17,792 nucleotides of DNA from Oscillospiraceae bacterium (GCA_020025655.1 JAHHRR010000037.1:1-17792); one strand, 5' to 3'. Shown: positions 6,725 to 15,899, numbered from the stretch's first letter. The notes: generated by a model from the letters alone, not told the origin. Numbers and translations are program-made.

Positions 6725-6753
6725 AGATTAACATATTATGCATATACAGTCAA
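6725..6753 (-). promoter_or_regulatory. Promoter of the riboswitch-ATPase transcript
   Basis: TTGACT (6753-6748), a 17-bp spacer, and TAATCT (6730-6725) preceded by TGT, which makes an extended -10 box. The start near 6718 falls just before helix P1 of the aptamer. Confidence 0.75.
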
Positions 6754-6811
6754 TAACTGCGTAGCAGATGTTAAAAATCGTTCACATTTCAGGTAAAGAA
6801 TGTTAATAAGC

Positions 6812-7903
6812 TCAGACGTTGAAGCGGAAGAGAGTGACGTCGCCGTCCTGCATAACGTATTCTTTTCCTTCGCTGCGGACAAGTCCCTTTTCCTTTGCGG
6901 CGTTCATGCTGCCGCATTCTTCAAGGTCCTTAAATGCAACAATCTCAGCTCTGATAAATCCACGTTCAAAGTCAGAGTGGATTTTGCCGGCAGCCTGAGG
7001 TGCTTTAGTGCCTTTTTTGATAGTCCATGCTCTGCACTCATCGGAGCCGCAGGTAAGGAAGGATATAAGACCCAGCAGGTCATAGGAGCACTTTATCATG
7101 CGGTCAAGACCGGATTCTTCAAGGCCCATTTCCTCCAAGAACATGATTTTTTCATCTTCTTCGAGTTCGGTCATTTCCTCTTCCATCTTAGCGCAGATAG
7201 GCAGAACCTGAGCGCCTTCTGCCGCTGCAATTTCCTGCACGGTCTTGTAGTATTCGTTGTCGGCGTAGTTTGCAACGCCTTCCTCGTCCATGTTTGCAGC
7301 ATAGATAATGGGCTTCAGGGTGAGCAGATCGGAAGAAGCAATAAGCTCCATATCGTCTGCATCGCATTCGAAGCTTCTGGCGCTCTTGCCGTCGTTAAGG
7401 TGTTCAAGGAGAGCGGAGAAAACTTCGACTTCCTTTAAGAACTTCTTATCGCCCTTGGCAGCTTTCTGAGCCTTATCAATTCTGCGTTCAACCATTTCAA
7501 CGTCAGACATGATAAGCTCGAGGTCTATAATTTCGATATCTCTTCTGGGGTCGGTGCCGCCTTCGACGTGGATAACATTTTCGTCGTCGAAGCAGCGTAC
7601 AACATGAATTATTGCATCTGTTGCACGGATATTACCGAGGAACTTGTTTCCCAGTCCCTCGCCCTTGGATGCGCCTTTAACAAGACCTGCAATATCGACA
7701 AACTCGATAACAGCGGGGGTGTATTTTTTAGGCTCATATATTTTAGCAAGAAAATCCAGTCTGGAATCAGGAACAGTAACCATACCCACATTGGGTTCAA
7801 TGGTGCAGAACGGGAAGTTTGCAGACTGAGCACCTGCGTTAGTGATAGCGTTAAAGAGGGTAGACTTACCGACATTAGGAAGTCCGACAATACCTAATTT
7901 CAT
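6812..7903 (-). CDS. ychF: Redox-/translation-associated ATPase YchF (Obg family)
   Basis: A 363-residue cytosolic P-loop NTPase of the Obg family, nearly universal, which binds ribosomes and prefers ATP to GTP. The Walker A motif is GLPNVGKST (7-15). The G3 region is DIAGLVKGASKGEGLGN. The base-specificity motif reads NMDE instead of the GTPase NKxD, as is usual in YchF and consistent with ATP use. The C-terminal TGS-like domain ends with VQ/MQDGDVTLFRFNV, the family signature. Length and both ends match B. subtilis YyaF closely. The start MKLGIVGLP is right at the P-loop, so no earlier start is likely. The gene has its own promoter (7967-7995), stands between the ftsH terminator and the Mn2+ riboswitch, and seems monocistronic. 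Confidence 0.97.
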   Translation of the reverse strand: MKLGIVGLPNVGKSTLFNAITNAGAQSANFPFCTIEPNVGMVTVPDSRLDFLAKIYEPKKYTPAVIEFVDIAGLVKGASKGEGLGNKFLGNIRATDAIIHVVRCFDDENVIHVEGGTDPRRDIEIIDLELIMSDVEMVERRIDKAQKAAKGDKKFLKEVEVFSALLEHLNDGKSARSFECDADDMELIASSDLLTLKPIIYAANMDEEGVANYADNEYYKTVQEIAAAEGAQVLPICAKMEEEMTELEEDEKIMFLEEMGLEESGLDRMIKCSYDLLGLISFLTCGSDECRAWTIKKGTKAPQAAGKIHSDFERGFIRAEIVAFKDLEECGSMNAAKEKGLVRSEGKEYVMQDGDVTLFRFNV

Positions 7904-7966
7904 TTATCCTCATATCTCCTTTATAAAATAAGAGTATTCTCATAGCATAAAAAATCTCAGTTTTTT

Positions 7967-7995
7967 ATTTTATCACAGAGAAAGTGAATTTTCAA
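7967..7995 (-). promoter_or_regulatory. Sigma-A promoter of ychF
   Basis: TTGAAA (7995-7990), a 17-bp spacer, and TAAAAT (7972-7967) with an extended TGA before it. The start near 7960 leaves a leader of about 57 nt. Confidence 0.85.
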
Positions 7996-8010
7996 TGTAT
8001 TAAATAACAG

Positions 8011-8039
8011 AAAAACAGAGCAGCAAAGCTGCTCTGTTT
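8011..8039 (-). terminator. Intrinsic terminator at the end of the gdpP-ftsH operon
   Basis: A 12-bp perfect stem, AAACAGAGCAGC with its complement, around a 3-nt loop (8039-8013), continuing into Ts on the minus strand. It begins six bases after the ftsH stop codon. Confidence 0.93.
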
Positions 8040-8044
8040 GTGTT

Positions 8045-10096
8045 TTAATTTTCGCTCTGAGGCTTATCTTCCTGCTCTTTGTTTTCACTCTGAGCCTCAG
8101 CTGCCTCAGCTTCTGCGGAAGCATCTGCATTTTCAGCTGTTTCGGAAGTTTCTGTCTCGCTGCCGTCAGTCATGGAGATGCATCTGGCAGGGCGTTCGAT
8201 AGTATCATCGTTTTTGACGTTTTTTGCCTTCTTCATATATTCAGGCATGAATTCGCCATGCTCGAAGTAATAATCGAATTCGTCCTTCTCCATAGTCTCA
8301 TACTGAAGCAGGTACTCGGCAAGACCTCTGAGCTGGTCTGCGTGTTCGGTAAGAATCTGTTCGCAGAGAGCGGAAGCCTTATCGAAGATTGTCTTAACTT
8401 CCTCGTCGATAATAGCAGCAGTTTCCTCGGAGTAGCTCTTGGTCTGACCGAAGTCTCGTCCGATAAAGATGCTGTGGTCGGAGCTGTCGTAGGAAATAGG
8501 TCCGAGCTTTTCGCTCATACCGTACTTAGTAACCATGTCTCTTGCAATACCGGTTGCCTGCTGGATATCTCCGGAAGCACCGGTAGAAATATCGTCAAGG
8601 AAGAGCTTTTCAGCCATTCTGCCGCCCAGAGACATTACAATATCCTCGAACATTTCAGCTCTGGACTGGAAGTTCTCGGTATCCTCCTGAGGTCTGAAGA
8701 GGGTAAAGCCGCCGGCAGGTCCTCTGGGGATAATGGTTATATAGTGAACGGGGTCAACGTGTTTGAGGTATCTGCCTGCAACTGCATGACCGGATTCATG
8801 GTAAGCGGTAAGGCGTCTGGCCTTTTCGCTCATCTTGCGGCTCTTCTTTTCAGGGCCCATCTGAACCTTGAGAATAGCCTCGTCGATATCAGCCTGATTG
8901 ATAAAGCGGTGTTTGCGTCTGACAGCCAGCAGAGCAGCTTCGTTCATAAGGTTTTCGAGGTCTGCACCGGCAAATCCGGGAGTACCCTTTGCAATGCTGT
9001 TAAGGTCAACATCATCAGCCAGATGCTTATCTCTGGAATGGATTTTCAGGATAGCCTCTCTGCCCTTAATATCAGGCAGACCGACGTATACCTGACGGTC
9101 AAATCTGCCGGGACGGAGCAGAGCGTTATCAAGGATATCGGCTCTGTTGGTAGCAGCCATAACAATAACGCCTTCGTTGTTGTTAAAGCCGTCCATCTCA
9201 ACAAGCAGCTGGTTCAGGGTCTGTTCACGCTCGTCGTGACCGCCGCCGAGACCGCTGCCTCTCTGACGACCGACAGCATCAATCTCATCTATAAAGATGA
9301 TAGCGGGAGCGAGCTTCTTAGCCTGCTCAAAAAGGTCACGGACTCTTCCTGCACCGACACCGACATAAAGCTCAACGAAGTCGGAACCGGAGATAGACAG
9401 GAACTGGACATTAGCTTCGCCTGCAACAGCCTTTGCAAGCAGAGTTTTACCTGTTCCGGGAGGGCCTACAAGCAGAACGCCCTTAGGAATTCTTGCGCCC
9501 ATTTCGGCGTAAGCCTTGGGGTCTTTAAGGAAGTCCACGATTTCCATGAGTTCTTCCTTTTCCTCGTCACAGCCTGCAACATCTGCAAAGGTCTTTTTAT
9601 TTTTCTCTTCGCTGCCCATTCTTGTGCGGGCCTTGCTGAACTTGGCAATTCCGCCGGCACCGCCGCTTGCCTTATTCATCATCACATACCACAGGCCCAT
9701 GGCAACCGCCATAATAAGCAGGTAAGGCAGGAAACTTGCCCACCAGGGTACTACAAAGCCTTCGTCATAATCATAGTTTTCTATGATTCCGGCATCATAC
9801 TGTTCTTTAATAATGTCTTTAAAATCCTGATAGAAGAGGTTAAAGCTGTAAAGATCATAGGTCATTTCCGTTGTAGGCTTTACACTGTCACCGGTTCTTA
9901 CAAGCAGGATAATTTTGTTTCCTTCTGTAATGAAGGACTCGACCTTTTCCTCATTGAACAAATCAACCAGATCTGAATACTTTTTAATTTGATTAGCTCC
10001 GGTATCTCTGCTCATAGTGAATATAACGGCTATAAGAATAACCATCATAAGCACATAGAAGCCCAGGTCTCTTGTTCTGTTACGTTTAGGTTTCAA
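8045..10096 (-). CDS. ftsH: ATP-dependent zinc metalloprotease FtsH
   Basis: Membrane-anchored AAA+ protease of 683 residues that degrades membrane and regulatory proteins. Membrane helices lie at about 12-28 and 117-139, with an extracytoplasmic domain between them. The AAA domain has Walker A GPPGTGKT (211-218), Walker B IIFIDE (266-271) and the second region of homology with R328 and R331. The zinc site is HESGH (433-437), with D510 (TGASGD) as the probable third ligand. The C-terminal 40 residues are acidic, rich in Glu, Ala and Ser, and should be disordered. The start is TTG at 10096. It has AGGAAGTGAT upstream, close to the full anti-Shine-Dalgarno complement, and no ATG occurs before residue 17 inside the first helix. 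It is the last gene of the operon, 36 bp after hpt. Confidence 0.97.
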   Translation of the reverse strand: MKPKRNRTRDLGFYVLMMVILIAVIFTMSRDTGANQIKKYSDLVDLFNEEKVESFITEGNKIILLVRTGDSVKPTTEMTYDLYSFNLFYQDFKDIIKEQYDAGIIENYDYDEGFVVPWWASFLPYLLIMAVAMGLWYVMMNKASGGAGGIAKFSKARTRMGSEEKNKKTFADVAGCDEEKEELMEIVDFLKDPKAYAEMGARIPKGVLLVGPPGTGKTLLAKAVAGEANVQFLSISGSDFVELYVGVGAGRVRDLFEQAKKLAPAIIFIDEIDAVGRQRGSGLGGGHDEREQTLNQLLVEMDGFNNNEGVIVMAATNRADILDNALLRPGRFDRQVYVGLPDIKGREAILKIHSRDKHLADDVDLNSIAKGTPGFAGADLENLMNEAALLAVRRKHRFINQADIDEAILKVQMGPEKKSRKMSEKARRLTAYHESGHAVAGRYLKHVDPVHYITIIPRGPAGGFTLFRPQEDTENFQSRAEMFEDIVMSLGGRMAEKLFLDDISTGASGDIQQATGIARDMVTKYGMSEKLGPISYDSSDHSIFIGRDFGQTKSYSEETAAIIDEEVKTIFDKASALCEQILTEHADQLRGLAEYLLQYETMEKDEFDYYFEHGEFMPEYMKKAKNVKNDDTIERPARCISMTDGSETETSETAENADASAEAEAAEAQSENKEQEDKPQSEN

Positions 10097-10132
10097 GCAC
10101 TATCACTTCCTTTTCATTAAGCCACGCCGGCT

Positions 10133-10666
10133 TCATGAATAAATTTCAGGTTTGAGAACGCCGATATACGGCAGATTGCGGTATCTCTCGTTGTAGTCAA
10201 GGCCGTATCCTACCACGAAAGCGTCGGGAACTTCAAAGCAGAAATAATCTGCATAAACCGGTGCCTTACGGCGTGACGGCTTATCCATAAGGGTAGCGAT
10301 AGAAATGGATGCAGGGTTTCTGCCCTCAAGGTAGTTTTTGAGGTAATTAAGAGTAACGCCCGAGTCAAGGATGTCTTCAACAATGATAACGTGTCTGCCC
10401 TCGATATCCTCGCTCAGATCCTTATTGATTTTCACCGCACCGGTAGATCTGGTACCGCTGTAAGAGGAGACTGCCATAAAATCCATGGAGCAGTTAATGT
10501 CTACATGGCGCATAAGATCGGCCATAAAAATAAAGCAGCCTTTCAGCACTCCCACAAATATTGGATCTTTGCCCTCAAAATCATGGGAAATTTTCTGACC
10601 CATTTCGGCTACTTTGCTTTCGAGTTCTTCCTCAGATATTAAAACACGCTCAATATCTTTTTTCAT
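10133..10666 (-). CDS. hpt: Hypoxanthine phosphoribosyltransferase
   Basis: Purine salvage enzyme that makes IMP (and often GMP) from hypoxanthine or guanine plus PRPP. At 177 residues it has the usual length. The PRPP-binding motif is VEDILDSGVT (96-105), with the E-D acidic pair at 97-98. The LKGCFIF loop (41-47) and the C-terminal base-binding region VVGYGLDYNERYRNLPYIG are also typical. GGGAG lies ten bases before the ATG. The gene starts 14 bp after the tilS stop and precedes ftsH, the tilS-hpt-ftsH order common in Firmicutes. In Bacillus the equivalent product also interacts with TilS and ftsH regulation; whether that holds here is unknown. Confidence 0.97.
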   Translation of the reverse strand: MKKDIERVLISEEELESKVAEMGQKISHDFEGKDPIFVGVLKGCFIFMADLMRHVDINCSMDFMAVSSYSGTRSTGAVKINKDLSEDIEGRHVIIVEDILDSGVTLNYLKNYLEGRNPASISIATLMDKPSRRKAPVYADYFCFEVPDAFVVGYGLDYNERYRNLPYIGVLKPEIYS

Positions 10667-10680
10667 GTTCGATATACTCC

Positions 10681-12000
10681 CTAAATTTTTTCAATTTCGA
10701 TTCTGAGAATCTTTTCTCCGACAGCTGCTGCGGTTCTTTCCGCCACAGCAAGTCCATAAACAGCCAGAACACCGTTTTCATCACGGAAAACAGGTGTAGA
10801 GTCTCTTTGGGCCTGAGTATATCCGGCCTCAGTAAAAAGTTTTTTCAAACTCTTAGTGCAGTTTCTGCCTAAAGGTCGTATATTATCCCCCGATTTGCGG
10901 AGAGTGATTTTAATATTACCACAAATACCCTTATATTTGAAGAGATAAGTTTTGAACAAGTCGTTAACTTCTTGTCCTCTGACATCCTGAAAAGCGGTTA
11001 TTTTAAGTCCTGCTTCAGGAATAATGAGTGTTTCACCGGGGACAAGCACTCTATCTTCCATTACTTTTCTCTCATTTTGTCTAAAATACAGTCTGCCCTG
11101 TTCCCGTCTGAGTCTCAAGCCGGGCAGATCAAGAAAGCCTAGTCCCTCGCCTTTGCAGAAATTCAGTGCGTCTTCAACGTGGAGACTTGAAAGGCTCTTG
11201 GGGCTGAGCATTCTGATTACTCTGGCAGAAACAGCTCTATCCAGCTCCAAAAGCTCTTTGTAGCTAAGGCTGTCTGCATCGGACTGTTTTTTTATAAAAG
11301 CTTCCGCCATTTCGGAAAGGCATCTTTCATCCTCTCTGAGCAGCTCTGCTCCTCTTAAGGCGGCCTCCGATACTCTGGGATTTATCTCCCGCAGTACCGG
11401 CATAATTTTGTGTCTGATAATATTTCTGCTGTAATCGTCAGACTGATTGCTGCTGTCCTCCACATGGGGGACATGATTACTTTCAAGATATCTCTCTATT
11501 TCCTCTCGAGTGCAGCCAAGCAGCGGACGTATATAATTATCTCTGACGGGCGGAATACCACGCAGACCTGCGCTTCCGCTTCCACGGCAGAGGTTAAAAA
11601 TCATAGTCTCGGCATTGTCATCTGCATTATGTGCAGTGGCAATTTTTGTACACCCCAGCTGTTCTGCGGTTTCTCTAAGAAACTCATATCGCAGCTGTCT
11701 TGCTGCTTCTTCAAGGCCCATGGAGTTTTTTTCAGCAAACTCCGGAACATTTCCGTGTCCTGTAATGCAGGGAACGTACTGTTCTCTGCACCAGTTTTCA
11801 ACAAAATCAGCATCTCTGAGCGATTCCTCGCCTCGGATACCGTGTTCAAAGTGCGCCGCAAAAACCTGTATTTTAAGTTTTTCCTGCAGGCTCATCATAA
11901 GATGCAGAAGGCACATAGAGTCTGCGCCGCCGGAGACAGCGCACAGAAGTCTGGTTCCCTCCGGCAGCATATTGTATTTAAGTGCTAAATCAATATTCAT
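10681..12000 (-). CDS. tilS: tRNA(Ile)-lysidine synthase
   Basis: Essential ATP-dependent enzyme that converts C34 of the CAU-anticodon tRNA-Ile to lysidine, so that it reads AUA. From the chosen start the protein has 439 residues. The N-terminal PP-loop SGGADS is at 23-28, followed by the N-type ATPase domain (FAAHFEHGIRGEES, ATAHNADDNAETM) and a C-terminal TilS_C domain (RPLGRNCTKSLKKLFTEAGYT). A longer reading frame extends to 12144 but lies wholly inside dnaB and adds no conserved residues. The ATG at 12000 gives the normal N-terminus just ahead of the PP-loop. The start overlaps the dnaB stop by 11 bp, which implies translational coupling. Confidence 0.95.
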   Translation of the reverse strand: MNIDLALKYNMLPEGTRLLCAVSGGADSMCLLHLMMSLQEKLKIQVFAAHFEHGIRGEESLRDADFVENWCREQYVPCITGHGNVPEFAEKNSMGLEEAARQLRYEFLRETAEQLGCTKIATAHNADDNAETMIFNLCRGSGSAGLRGIPPVRDNYIRPLLGCTREEIERYLESNHVPHVEDSSNQSDDYSRNIIRHKIMPVLREINPRVSEAALRGAELLREDERCLSEMAEAFIKKQSDADSLSYKELLELDRAVSARVIRMLSPKSLSSLHVEDALNFCKGEGLGFLDLPGLRLRREQGRLYFRQNERKVMEDRVLVPGETLIIPEAGLKITAFQDVRGQEVNDLFKTYLFKYKGICGNIKITLRKSGDNIRPLGRNCTKSLKKLFTEAGYTQAQRDSTPVFRDENGVLAVYGLAVAERTAAAVGEKILRIEIEKI

Positions 12001-13336
12001 CTTCGTGACGTCTCTCGCAGGAGCTGAAGCTTGTAAATTCAGGCAGCCATGCGAGTTCAACAGTACCGGTGGAGCCTTTTCTGTTTTTAAGAATGATAGC
12101 CTCGGCAAGGTTGGGATTTTCGCATTCCTTATTATAATAGCCATCTCTGTAAAGGCCTATAACAACGTCAGCATCCTGCTCGATAGCACCGGATTCACGA
12201 AGGTCTGAAAGCATAGGCCGCTTATCGGTTCTGCTTTCGTTGGCACGGGACAGCTGAGACAGGCATATTACAGGAACATTCAGTTCCTTTGCCATAATTT
12301 TAAGCATACGGCTAATATCACTGACGGCCTGAGTACGGCTTTCGTTTGACCAGTTGTGTCCGCTTCCTGCGGACTGCATCAGCTGCAAATAGTCTATAAC
12401 CACAAGGTCCAGATCCTTCACACGTCTGCACTGGGCATTCATATCGGAAACCGTAAGGCTGGGGTTATCGTCGATTTTAATTTCTGTTGCGCTGAGCGTC
12501 TGAGCCGCATCCGCAATATCTCTCCACTGCTGTTCAGACAGCTGACCTGTTAAAAGGTTCTGTGACGGTATGAGAGCGGCTCTTGAAAGAAGTCTTGTAA
12601 CAAGCTGCTCTCTTGACATTTCCAATGAAAACATTGCAACCGTCTTGTGAAGGTTCATGGCTGCGTGCAGCAGCATATTAAGTGCAATACTGGTTTTACC
12701 CATACCGGGGCGGGCCGCAATAAGGATAAGTTCCGATTTGTTAAGACCCAGAATCATTCTGTCAAGGTCAGGAAGGCCGGTGGAAATACCGGGTATTTTC
12801 TCACCGGAATCGGCCATTTCTGTAAGCTCGTCAAAAACATTCTGTACTACCGCAGAGATAGGCATAAGTCCGCCGACATCCCGTCCTGAACGGAGTGCAT
12901 AGATTTTTCTCTCCGCAGCCTCCAGCACGGTGTCAGCCTCTCCGCCGCCCTCGTATACCATTTCGTTAATTTCATCTGCGGTTTCTCCAAGACGTCTCAA
13001 AAGTGCTCTGTCACGGACAATTGCGGCATATTCCAGTACGTTTGCAGCAGTAGGAGTAATGCGCATAACCTCGACCATGTACTTTTCGCATTCATCACGC
13101 TTGAGTCCTCTGACCTCAGCCTGATTCAGAACTGTAACAGGGTCAATAGTCTGTCCGTAAGAGAACATGGTGTTCATGGTCTCAAACAGATCCCGGTTAA
13201 GCTTTATATAGAACTCATCAGCTTTAAGCTTTTCCAGCACCTCCGGGATACATCTGGGATCGATGAGCATGGAGCCTATGACCGCCTGTTCCGCCGGAGC
13301 GGAATGGGGTATTTTTTTGCCCAGAAGCTCGTCCAT
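11990..13336 (-). CDS. dnaB: Replicative DNA helicase
   Basis: Hexameric helicase that unwinds DNA at the replication fork (named DnaC in Bacillus). 448 residues, the standard length. The N-terminal helical domain (about 8-110) carries SAPAEQAVIGSML. The RecA-like domain contains Walker A ARPGMGKT (208-215), the Walker B region VVIDYLQLM (312-320), SQLSR (360-364) and a probable arginine finger in KNRKGSTG (417-424). No intein or insertion is visible. An AAAGGA site lies 11 nt before the ATG, and rplI ends 31 bp upstream. The rplI-dnaB pair downstream of gdpP is conserved in Firmicutes. Confidence 0.97.
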   Translation of the reverse strand: MDELLGKKIPHSAPAEQAVIGSMLIDPRCIPEVLEKLKADEFYIKLNRDLFETMNTMFSYGQTIDPVTVLNQAEVRGLKRDECEKYMVEVMRITPTAANVLEYAAIVRDRALLRRLGETADEINEMVYEGGGEADTVLEAAERKIYALRSGRDVGGLMPISAVVQNVFDELTEMADSGEKIPGISTGLPDLDRMILGLNKSELILIAARPGMGKTSIALNMLLHAAMNLHKTVAMFSLEMSREQLVTRLLSRAALIPSQNLLTGQLSEQQWRDIADAAQTLSATEIKIDDNPSLTVSDMNAQCRRVKDLDLVVIDYLQLMQSAGSGHNWSNESRTQAVSDISRMLKIMAKELNVPVICLSQLSRANESRTDKRPMLSDLRESGAIEQDADVVIGLYRDGYYNKECENPNLAEAIILKNRKGSTGTVELAWLPEFTSFSSCERRHEDEY

Positions 13337-13367
13337 TAAATGACCAGTCCTTTCAAGAGTATCTTAA

Positions 13368-13817
13368 TTATTTATCCTCGACAACAAGTACGTTGACATT
13401 ACCGCTGATCTCATAGCCGAACTTGGCTTTAACGGTAAAGCTTCCGAAGGTCTTGATGGGGCTGGACTGAACGATTTTGTTCTTCTCGATTTCCATACCG
13501 AACTGTTCTTTAAGTGCCTTGCTTATTTCCTGAGAGGTAACAGCGCCGAAAAGCTTTCCGCCTGCGCCTGCTTTTGCCTTAATAACGACCTGAATCTCAG
13601 AAAGCTTTTTAGCATCCTCCAGAGCCTGAGCCTTTTCCTTGGCAATCTGGGCAGCCTTTGCTTTTTCCTTGAGTCTCATAGCGTTTATATTATCGTTAGT
13701 TGCCTCAGTGGCAAGATTTCTGGGCAGCAGGTAGTTTCTGGCGTAGCCGTCGGATACTTCCTTCATTTCGCCCTTCTTGCCCTGGCCTCTTACATCGGTG
13801 TTAAAAATTACTTTCAT
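13368..13817 (-). CDS. rplI: 50S ribosomal protein L9
   Basis: A 149-residue large-subunit protein that binds 23S rRNA near the L1 stalk and limits frameshifting. The N-terminal signature MKVIFNTDVRGQGKKGEMKEVSDG is directly recognisable, followed by YARNYLLPRNLA. The long connecting helix is at about 41-75 (rich in Lys, Glu and Ala), and the C-terminal domain starts near VVIKAKAGAGGKLFGAVT. AAGGAG precedes the ATG by ten bases. It lies 23 bp after gdpP in the same operon. Confidence 0.98.
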   Translation of the reverse strand: MKVIFNTDVRGQGKKGEMKEVSDGYARNYLLPRNLATEATNDNINAMRLKEKAKAAQIAKEKAQALEDAKKLSEIQVVIKAKAGAGGKLFGAVTSQEISKALKEQFGMEIEKNKIVQSSPIKTFGSFTVKAKFGYEISGNVNVLVVEDK

Positions 13818-13840
13818 TTTTAAAAATCTCCTTTCAATAC

Positions 13841-15835
13841 TCAGCCCAGATATTCGTCAATAGCCTTATAGACTCTTTGAGCGGCTTCACCGGCTGAGAT
13901 GTCATTAAACTGTACAGCAGCAGCGCTTCTGTTGCCGCCGCCGCCCAGCTTTTCCATCAAAATCTGTACGTTCAGCTCACCTATTGAGCGTGCGGATGCA
14001 AATGATCCGCCGTTTCCGTCGGGAGCAACAACTATTGAGGCTGTAACGCCTGAAATATTCAGCAGCTCATCTGCTGCCTGTGCCGCAACCACTCTGTTCT
14101 GAGGGTCGGCAGGTGTTGCGATTGCAAGTTCTCTGTATAGCTTGGCGCTCTGCAAAATCTTGTAGCGTGCGATTGTTGCATCCATATCGCTCTGGAAAAG
14201 CTTTTTAACCTCAGATGTATCTGCTCCTATCCTGCGCAGATAGGAAGCGGCATCAAAGGTGCGTTCACCGGTTCTTATGGAAAAGCTCTTTGTGTCAAGC
14301 ACGATACCTGCAAGCATTGCCTCTGCTTCTATTCTGAGGATATCGGACTCCTCTGCAACCTCCTGCAGGATTTCAGTCATAAGCTCACAGGCGGAAGATG
14401 CATAGGGCTCAATAAAGCCGAGGGCCGCATTCTGAATATATGTGGCTGCAACTCTGTGGTGATCCACAACAGCAACTCTGTTGCAGGCATTCATCAGATC
14501 CTTGTCCTCAACCTGCTCGGGTCTGTTCGTATCAACAACTACAAGCAGTGTATGCCCGTCGGCCATAAGCATTGCATCCTGCGGTGCAATAAATATGTCC
14601 TTATATTCCTCAGTACTTCTTATCTTTTCAAGCAGGAGCTTGGAAGCATTCTTTTCCAGATCAATAACTATATTAGCCTTAACTCCGCATTTTCTGGCAA
14701 GGCAGCAAACGCCGACAGCTGCGCCCACGGCGTCAAGGTCAGCATATTTATGTCCCATAACCAGTATCTGAGATGAGTCACGTATAAGTTCTGCGAGAGT
14801 ATTTGCCATAACTCTGGATTTAACCTTGGTACGCTTTTCCACCTCTATGCCTCTGCCGCCGAAGAATTCAAAGCTCAGCTTGTTCTTTATAACAACCTGA
14901 TCTCCGCCTCGTGACAGTGCAAGCTCGACGCCCATTTCAGCAAACTGGACACCCTCAACCATATCTGCGGCATCCTCGCCGAAACCGATGCTTATAGAAG
15001 CATTAACGCCGGAGGGGCTTTCCACTTCATGCATCTGTTCTACGATGGGGAATTTCTCTTCCTTCATCTTACGCATATAGCGCTTTTCAAATACCACCAG
15101 ATATCTGTCTCTGTCGAAGCGTCTTAAAACAGCTCTGTTGTCAGCGCACCACTGCTGGAGTTTATCCTCAATACCTTCGATAATATCGTTTCTGATTCTG
15201 TCGGTCTGGTTTTTAAACAGCTCTTCGATATTATCCACAACGACGATACCGGGAACTATTCGGGAATTTTCATATTCCAGCCTTATATCGTCATATTCTG
15301 TAACATCCACAAAATAGCTGATGCCCATAAAAGCAGAGCTTTCGTCTTTTTCATCGGAGCGGATAATCTTTCCGTGTATCTGATACTTTCTGCCGTTAAT
15401 TTCGATAAGGCCCGGATAAAGATTTTTTCCCTCCATCAGCCACTTGCCAGAAAAATCAGGCACAACATCAGTGAGGCTTGCATCCAGCTTTGAGCATCTG
15501 TCACCGCACATTTCAAAGAAATGGTCGTTTCCCCAGATAATCTGTGAATCGTCCATTTTAAAAACAGCTATGGGCAGCGGGAAATTTATAAGCGTATTAT
15601 TTTTAGCATTATCCGCATCATACTTTACGCCTTCAATATAAACCGCAAGCTGTTTTGCTTTTTTTCGCTTAACTATAAATGTATAAATTATAAGTATTAA
15701 AACGGCAGCGCCTTCTATGGCAGCAAGATAATAAAGCTTATACATCATAGATGCCGCAGCAAATATGACCAGCAAGAGCAGATGCAGTACCACACCGGGT
15801 TCCACAAATCTCTGAATATTTTTATTAGCTTTCAT
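13841..15835 (-). CDS. gdpP: Cyclic-di-AMP phosphodiesterase GdpP-like (PAS-degenerate GGDEF-DHH/DHHA1)
   Basis: Membrane-bound enzyme of 664 residues that hydrolyses cyclic-di-AMP to pApA. Two membrane helices lie at about 14-54. A PAS-like domain (about 80-180) is followed by a degenerate GGDEF domain ending with SRGGDQVVIK (308-317). The DHH domain has the metal ligands H362, D366 and D368 (GHKYADLDA), D435 (VVDTNRP), D458-H459-H460 (VVDHH) and D514. The DHHA1 domain ends the protein. The substrate motif normally read as GGGGH is here GGGGN (631-635), the one key change I see. AGGAGG lies eight bases before the ATG and a good promoter lies at 15900-15928. It is the first gene of the operon, in the Firmicutes position upstream of rplI. 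Confidence 0.95.
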   Translation of the reverse strand: MKANKNIQRFVEPGVVLHLLLLVIFAAASMMYKLYYLAAIEGAAVLILIIYTFIVKRKKAKQLAVYIEGVKYDADNAKNNTLINFPLPIAVFKMDDSQIIWGNDHFFEMCGDRCSKLDASLTDVVPDFSGKWLMEGKNLYPGLIEINGRKYQIHGKIIRSDEKDESSAFMGISYFVDVTEYDDIRLEYENSRIVPGIVVVDNIEELFKNQTDRIRNDIIEGIEDKLQQWCADNRAVLRRFDRDRYLVVFEKRYMRKMKEEKFPIVEQMHEVESPSGVNASISIGFGEDAADMVEGVQFAEMGVELALSRGGDQVVIKNKLSFEFFGGRGIEVEKRTKVKSRVMANTLAELIRDSSQILVMGHKYADLDAVGAAVGVCCLARKCGVKANIVIDLEKNASKLLLEKIRSTEEYKDIFIAPQDAMLMADGHTLLVVVDTNRPEQVEDKDLMNACNRVAVVDHHRVAATYIQNAALGFIEPYASSACELMTEILQEVAEESDILRIEAEAMLAGIVLDTKSFSIRTGERTFDAASYLRRIGADTSEVKKLFQSDMDATIARYKILQSAKLYRELAIATPADPQNRVVAAQAADELLNISGVTASIVVAPDGNGGSFASARSIGELNVQILMEKLGGGGNRSAAAVQFNDISAGEAAQRVYKAIDEYLG

Positions 15836-15899
15836 AAGCTGTTCCTCCTGTTTAAGATCAAATATGCATAATAAGTCGAGTATATTTAATCATCTTTGT

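Noticed and set aside
8258..9976. Long plus-strand reading frame (572 codons) opposite ftsH
   Set aside because: Fully antisense to ftsH, which has every catalytic motif. The translated product is low-information and resembles no family; it is a shadow of biased codon use.
12001..12144. N-terminal extension of tilS by 48 residues
   Set aside because: It lies entirely inside dnaB in another frame, contains no conserved TilS residues, and would leave the PP-loop abnormally far from the start. The ATG at 12000 fits the family.
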